Shown one piece after another: positions 61,242 through 64,000 of a stretch of DNA of 64,000 nt. This DNA is from an uncultured Lachnospiraceae bacterium (lineage in GTDB: Bacteria > Bacillota > Clostridia > Lachnospirales > Lachnospiraceae). Within the stretch, counting starts at the first letter, position 1. Every line of letters starts with the position of its first letter. The stretch covers positions 132,179 to 196,178 of the forward strand of contig CAJUST010000001.1 of NCBI GenBank assembly GCA_910589105.1, written 5' to 3'. The position numbers and the translations under genes were made by a program. The notes below the pieces were generated by a model. That model had not been told where the DNA came from. It saw nothing but the letters and a program-made list of their open reading frames with translations, and searched no databases.

Positions 61242-62924
61242 ATGAAAAAAGCGATGAATCAGTCGGTTTTAACTTTTATTTTGAATGGAGTATCAATCCT
61301 TTCAATGGTATTTATGGCAGTTTCCCTTTCGATTTACGGAAAAGTAAACCGGGACTTAAACGCTGCGAATAAAGAACGGTATGAGCTGACATATAATGCG
61401 AACCGTTTTATGAATGGTTCTTCTTATTTGACAAACGAAGTCAGGGCGTTTTCGGCAACCGGAAAGCAGGAGCATTATGACAATTACTGGAACGAGATAA
61501 ATACTCTAAAGAACAGGGATTTAGGCATTGAAGCCATGCAGGAAATTGGAATTACGCAGGAAGAACAAAAGATGATTGAGGAAATGTCTGCGATTTCAAA
61601 CTCTTTAGTTCCGTTAGAAGAACAGGCAATGGAAAAGGCGCAGCAGGGAAATGGCGCTGAAGCGGTGAATTATGTCTATGGAGATGCTTATAATCAATCC
61701 ATCGGTGAAATCACTGCATTGAAGAATCAGTTTTTAGAGACGCTTGACAACAGGACATTAAGCAGGGTTGAGAGGCTGCAAAACGAGACGGGCATTCTGC
61801 GTATCGCGATGATTGTCGCAGTTTCGTTAGTGGGAATTTTACAGTTGATCAATATGATTTATACCAAAAGAAAAATACTCCGTCCGGTGATTGCCGTGAA
61901 AAACCAGATGGGGAAAATTGCGGACGGGAATCTTTCCTCAGAGTTTTCTTTAGAATCCGATACTTCTGAAATGGGTATGCTCGTTTCCTCAATCCACGAA
62001 ACAAAACGGGAATTGAAAAAATACATAAATGACATTGACCAGAAGCTGGCGGAAATGGCAAAAGGGAATATGGATCTGTCTATTGACATTGATTACCGTG
62101 GGGAATTTTTGCCGATTCAAAATGCGCTTTCCCAGATTTTAGATGCCTTAAATCAGGCGCTGTTCCAGATTAACCAGACGGCAGGGCAGGTGACGCAGCA
62201 GTCAGAACGCATGACAAGCGCAGCGCAAGTGCTCTCAAACGGAGTTGTTTCACAGGCATCGGCTGTGGAGGAGCTTTCGGCAAGCATTAAGGATATTTCA
62301 TTTCAGTTAGACACTACCTCAGAAGATGCAAACATTGCAAAAGACGCTTCAGCAGATGCAATGAAACATCTTCAGCTTAGCAGTGGAAAGATGACAGAGC
62401 TGACGTCAGCGATTATGGATATTTCGGAATCTTCCAATAAAATTGGCGGCATTATTAAGACGATTGAGGATATTTCATTCCAGACGAATATCCTTGCGCT
62501 TAACGCTTCCGTGGAAGCCGCGCGCGCAGGTGAAGCAGGAAAAGGATTTGCCGTTGTTGCGGGTGAAGTGCAAAATCTTGCCAATAAAAGCGCGGTGTCT
62601 GCGCAGGACATTACAGATTTGATTGAGAAGTCAATTAAACAAGTGGAATATGGGACGGCTCTTTCTAAGGATACGACAGAGGCTTTGACCGCATTGGTGG
62701 GAAGCGCGCAAGTGGCTACGGAAAAGATTGAGAAAATTGCTGATTCTGCTATGCAGCAGTCGCATTCACTCCAGCAGTTAAAGTTAGGCATGGAACAGAT
62801 TTCAGATGTCGTACAGACAAATGCGGCTACGGCTCAGGAATCTGTCGCTTCCGCGCAAGAGCTGAACCGTCAGGCAGAAGAATTGAAAGTGGCTGTACAT
62901 AGATTCCGGTTAAGGCGTTCCTAA
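61242..62924 (+). CDS. Methyl-accepting chemotaxis protein (four-helix sensor), paralogue
   Basis: 560 residues. Helices at about 10-32 and 185-205 bound a helical sensor with SNSLVPLEEQAMEKAQQGNGAEAVNYVYGDAYNQSIGEI, nearly the same signature as the divergent receptor at 59293-60963. A HAMP pair and the signalling tip ISFQTNILALNASVEAARAG follow. AGCAGGAGGGG lies upstream. The pair arose by duplication; ligand unknown. Confidence 0.9.
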   Translation: MKKAMNQSVLTFILNGVSILSMVFMAVSLSIYGKVNRDLNAANKERYELTYNANRFMNGSSYLTNEVRAFSATGKQEHYDNYWNEINTLKNRDLGIEAMQEIGITQEEQKMIEEMSAISNSLVPLEEQAMEKAQQGNGAEAVNYVYGDAYNQSIGEITALKNQFLETLDNRTLSRVERLQNETGILRIAMIVAVSLVGILQLINMIYTKRKILRPVIAVKNQMGKIADGNLSSEFSLESDTSEMGMLVSSIHETKRELKKYINDIDQKLAEMAKGNMDLSIDIDYRGEFLPIQNALSQILDALNQALFQINQTAGQVTQQSERMTSAAQVLSNGVVSQASAVEELSASIKDISFQLDTTSEDANIAKDASADAMKHLQLSSGKMTELTSAIMDISESSNKIGGIIKTIEDISFQTNILALNASVEAARAGEAGKGFAVVAGEVQNLANKSAVSAQDITDLIEKSIKQVEYGTALSKDTTEALTALVGSAQVATEKIEKIADSAMQQSHSLQQLKLGMEQISDVVQTNAATAQESVASAQELNRQAEELKVAVHRFRLRRS

Positions 62925-62985
62925 ATTTACAGTGTTGGCAGACAGCAAAACGTTTGTTGGCTGTTTTAAGGGGATTCGCATATAA

Positions 62986-63040
62986 AATATCCCGTGGCAT
63001 AGTTCCGTTGATACGGATCTTGCCGCGGGATATTGTTTTT
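62986..63040. terminator. Terminator between chemoreceptor and right-edge gene
   Basis: AATATCCCGTGGCA (62986-62999) pairs with TGCCGCGGGATATT (63021-63034), with one G-U pair and an inner CCGT/ACGG hairpin. T5 follows. A weaker GACAGC/GCTGTT hairpin lies at 62941-62967. Confidence 0.8.
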
Positions 63041-64000
63041 ATTGACGGATATCTACATAGCCTGTTTCAAGCGCAGAATCTGTAAATTCGCAGCCGCCAG
63101 AGGGGTTTAAGCTGATAAATAATGTTTCAAGCTCATCTTCCATGACAATCCAAGCCATATGGACAACTGCCGTTTCGCCGGGGTTTATGCGCGCAATATA
63201 ATTATTTCCCCGTTCTCCTCCATGTACGTCATAATAAATCATTTCCCACATATGGGACAATCCATGATTGACGATTCTGTCCCAGTCTCCCTTTTCCGTG
63301 GTGGCTTCTTCTGTTAAAATCTGCATTTGCCCGTCATTTTCGTAAATGCGGGGCATATCCCCAAAAAATAGGACGTCTGTAAGCGGATCTTCTCCGGTAT
63401 TCGTATATTCCACTGTGGCATAAACCAGTTTTTGTCTGGCTTGACGGGTTTTTACTTCTTCGCTCAGGGAATCGGCGTCTCCATCTTTTATATATTGTAT
63501 CGTAGCCGGACGCAGGCTGCCATTTTCGTCTGTTTCATTTCGGAGTGTTTCATCTGTCTGGGCGGCGTCTAACAGGCTGATCGTATCGGATATTTCTACA
63601 TTAGATATTTTTGCTAAGAGGGTGGAGCCGCCTATTGGAAAACTTTCGCCGATTGCGTGAATGTTTTTCATATCTTCTTTAGAGATAGAAGTAATGGTTT
63701 TAGCTTCTTCCCCTTCGGCTTGCTCTTTTTGGTTATTTAGGCAGTCGCTCCAGTTTTCAGCAATTACAAACGCATCTTTCTCCGAATCTTTGGCCGGGAT
63801 TAAATTTATATTTTCCGCGATTTTCATGGCTTCTTCTTTGCTGACGTCTGAAGCGGCATATAACTCCATTACATAATGAACGTCTGTATATGCGACATAG
63901 ATTCTCTGGTTAAAAGTAATCTCATCCGGGTATAAGTTGGGGTAGGTTAGGTAGATCCCTTTGCGTCCATTCGCAGTAAATTCTTCACTGGACAGCACAT
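63039..64000 (-). CDS. C-terminal part of a DUF4367/DUF4352-like exported protein (runs off the window)
   Basis: About 320 residues are visible and the 5' end lies beyond 64000. The first visible part (GRKGIYLTYPNLYPDEITFNQRIYVAYTDVHYVMELYAASDVSKEEAMKIAENINLI) resembles DUF4367, found on anti-sigma-like exported proteins. The later part (LVYATVEYTNTGEDPLTDVLFFGDMP...INPGETAVVHMAWIVMEDELETLFISLNPSG) resembles a DUF4352-type immunoglobulin-like domain. Function unknown; the pairing suggests an envelope protein, possibly a membrane anti-sigma. Confidence 0.6.
   Translation of the reverse strand, partial: VLSSEEFTANGRKGIYLTYPNLYPDEITFNQRIYVAYTDVHYVMELYAASDVSKEEAMKIAENINLIPAKDSEKDAFVIAENWSDCLNNQKEQAEGEEAKTITSISKEDMKNIHAIGESFPIGGSTLLAKISNVEISDTISLLDAAQTDETLRNETDENGSLRPATIQYIKDGDADSLSEEVKTRQARQKLVYATVEYTNTGEDPLTDVLFFGDMPRIYENDGQMQILTEEATTEKGDWDRIVNHGLSHMWEMIYYDVHGGERGNNYIARINPGETAVVHMAWIVMEDELETLFISLNPSGGCEFTDSALETGYVDIRQ

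Overview
The window is chromosomal DNA of moderate GC content. It most likely comes from a motile, butyrate-forming Clostridia of the Lachnospiraceae type. This is inferred from gene content, not from an rRNA. The signs are a butyryl-CoA:acetate CoA-transferase, a FabK-type type II fatty-acid operon with a fused AccDA, three chemoreceptors, Gram-positive sigma/anti-sigma pairs, an exported mucin O-glycan hydrolase (GH101), and strong GGAGG-type ribosome binding sites. No rRNA, tRNA, CRISPR array, transposase or phage gene was seen.

Layout: 1-805 holds a tandem 116-bp repeat with tiny ORFs and a nested palindromic element, ahead of a ROK glucokinase. 1795-5055 is a minus-strand ktrB-ktrA-DUF4317 potassium-uptake operon. 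5154-6928 is an ECF sigma factor, a membrane anti-sigma with an RsgI-like outer domain and a His-rich tail, and a secreted His/Cys-repeat protein. 7116-11926 carries a lipoprotein, a two-domain PPK2 (polyphosphate:AMP phosphotransferase), a decayed DUF3788 gene and a chemoreceptor. 12021-20607 (minus) has a BcgI-like restriction-modification pair, a MacB/FtsX-like ABC exporter and a two-component system, with an ArsC/Spx-family gene on the other strand between them. 20608-21372 is non-coding and contains a second nested palindromic element.

21373-29067 is one fatty-acid biosynthesis operon: acpP-fabK-fabD-fabG-fabF-fabZ-accDA-fabH plus a FabT-like MarR regulator. Its sigma-A promoter is followed by two TTTGA/TCAAA palindromes that look like FabT operators. 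accB and accC are absent from the operon. 29291-32692 encodes a CPBP protease, a NatAB-like ABC transporter and a ferredoxin. 32822-40479 is a series of small units: a PurF-like protein lacking the N-terminal cysteine, a PdaA-like deacetylase, a membrane protein/XRE pair, glucuronate isomerase, a glycosyltransferase overlapping hemB, and a ferritin-like protein.

40868-54320 has a 2,331-residue GH101 enzyme behind a long structured leader, then a membrane amidase, a HEAT-methyltransferase fusion and an RND exporter with a large coiled-coil insert. 54362-54563 is a five-copy repeat in which every unit can pair with the terminator's 3' arm. The rest holds DUF3892, SseB, a SigV/RsiV-like pair, but, two divergent paralogous chemoreceptors, and a gene that runs off the right edge.

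The strongest unexplained signal is the pair of nested palindromic elements at 498-718 and 20987-21215. They share the same multi-stem architecture, loops and joints, yet several stems differ in sequence while staying paired, as expected for a structure under selection.
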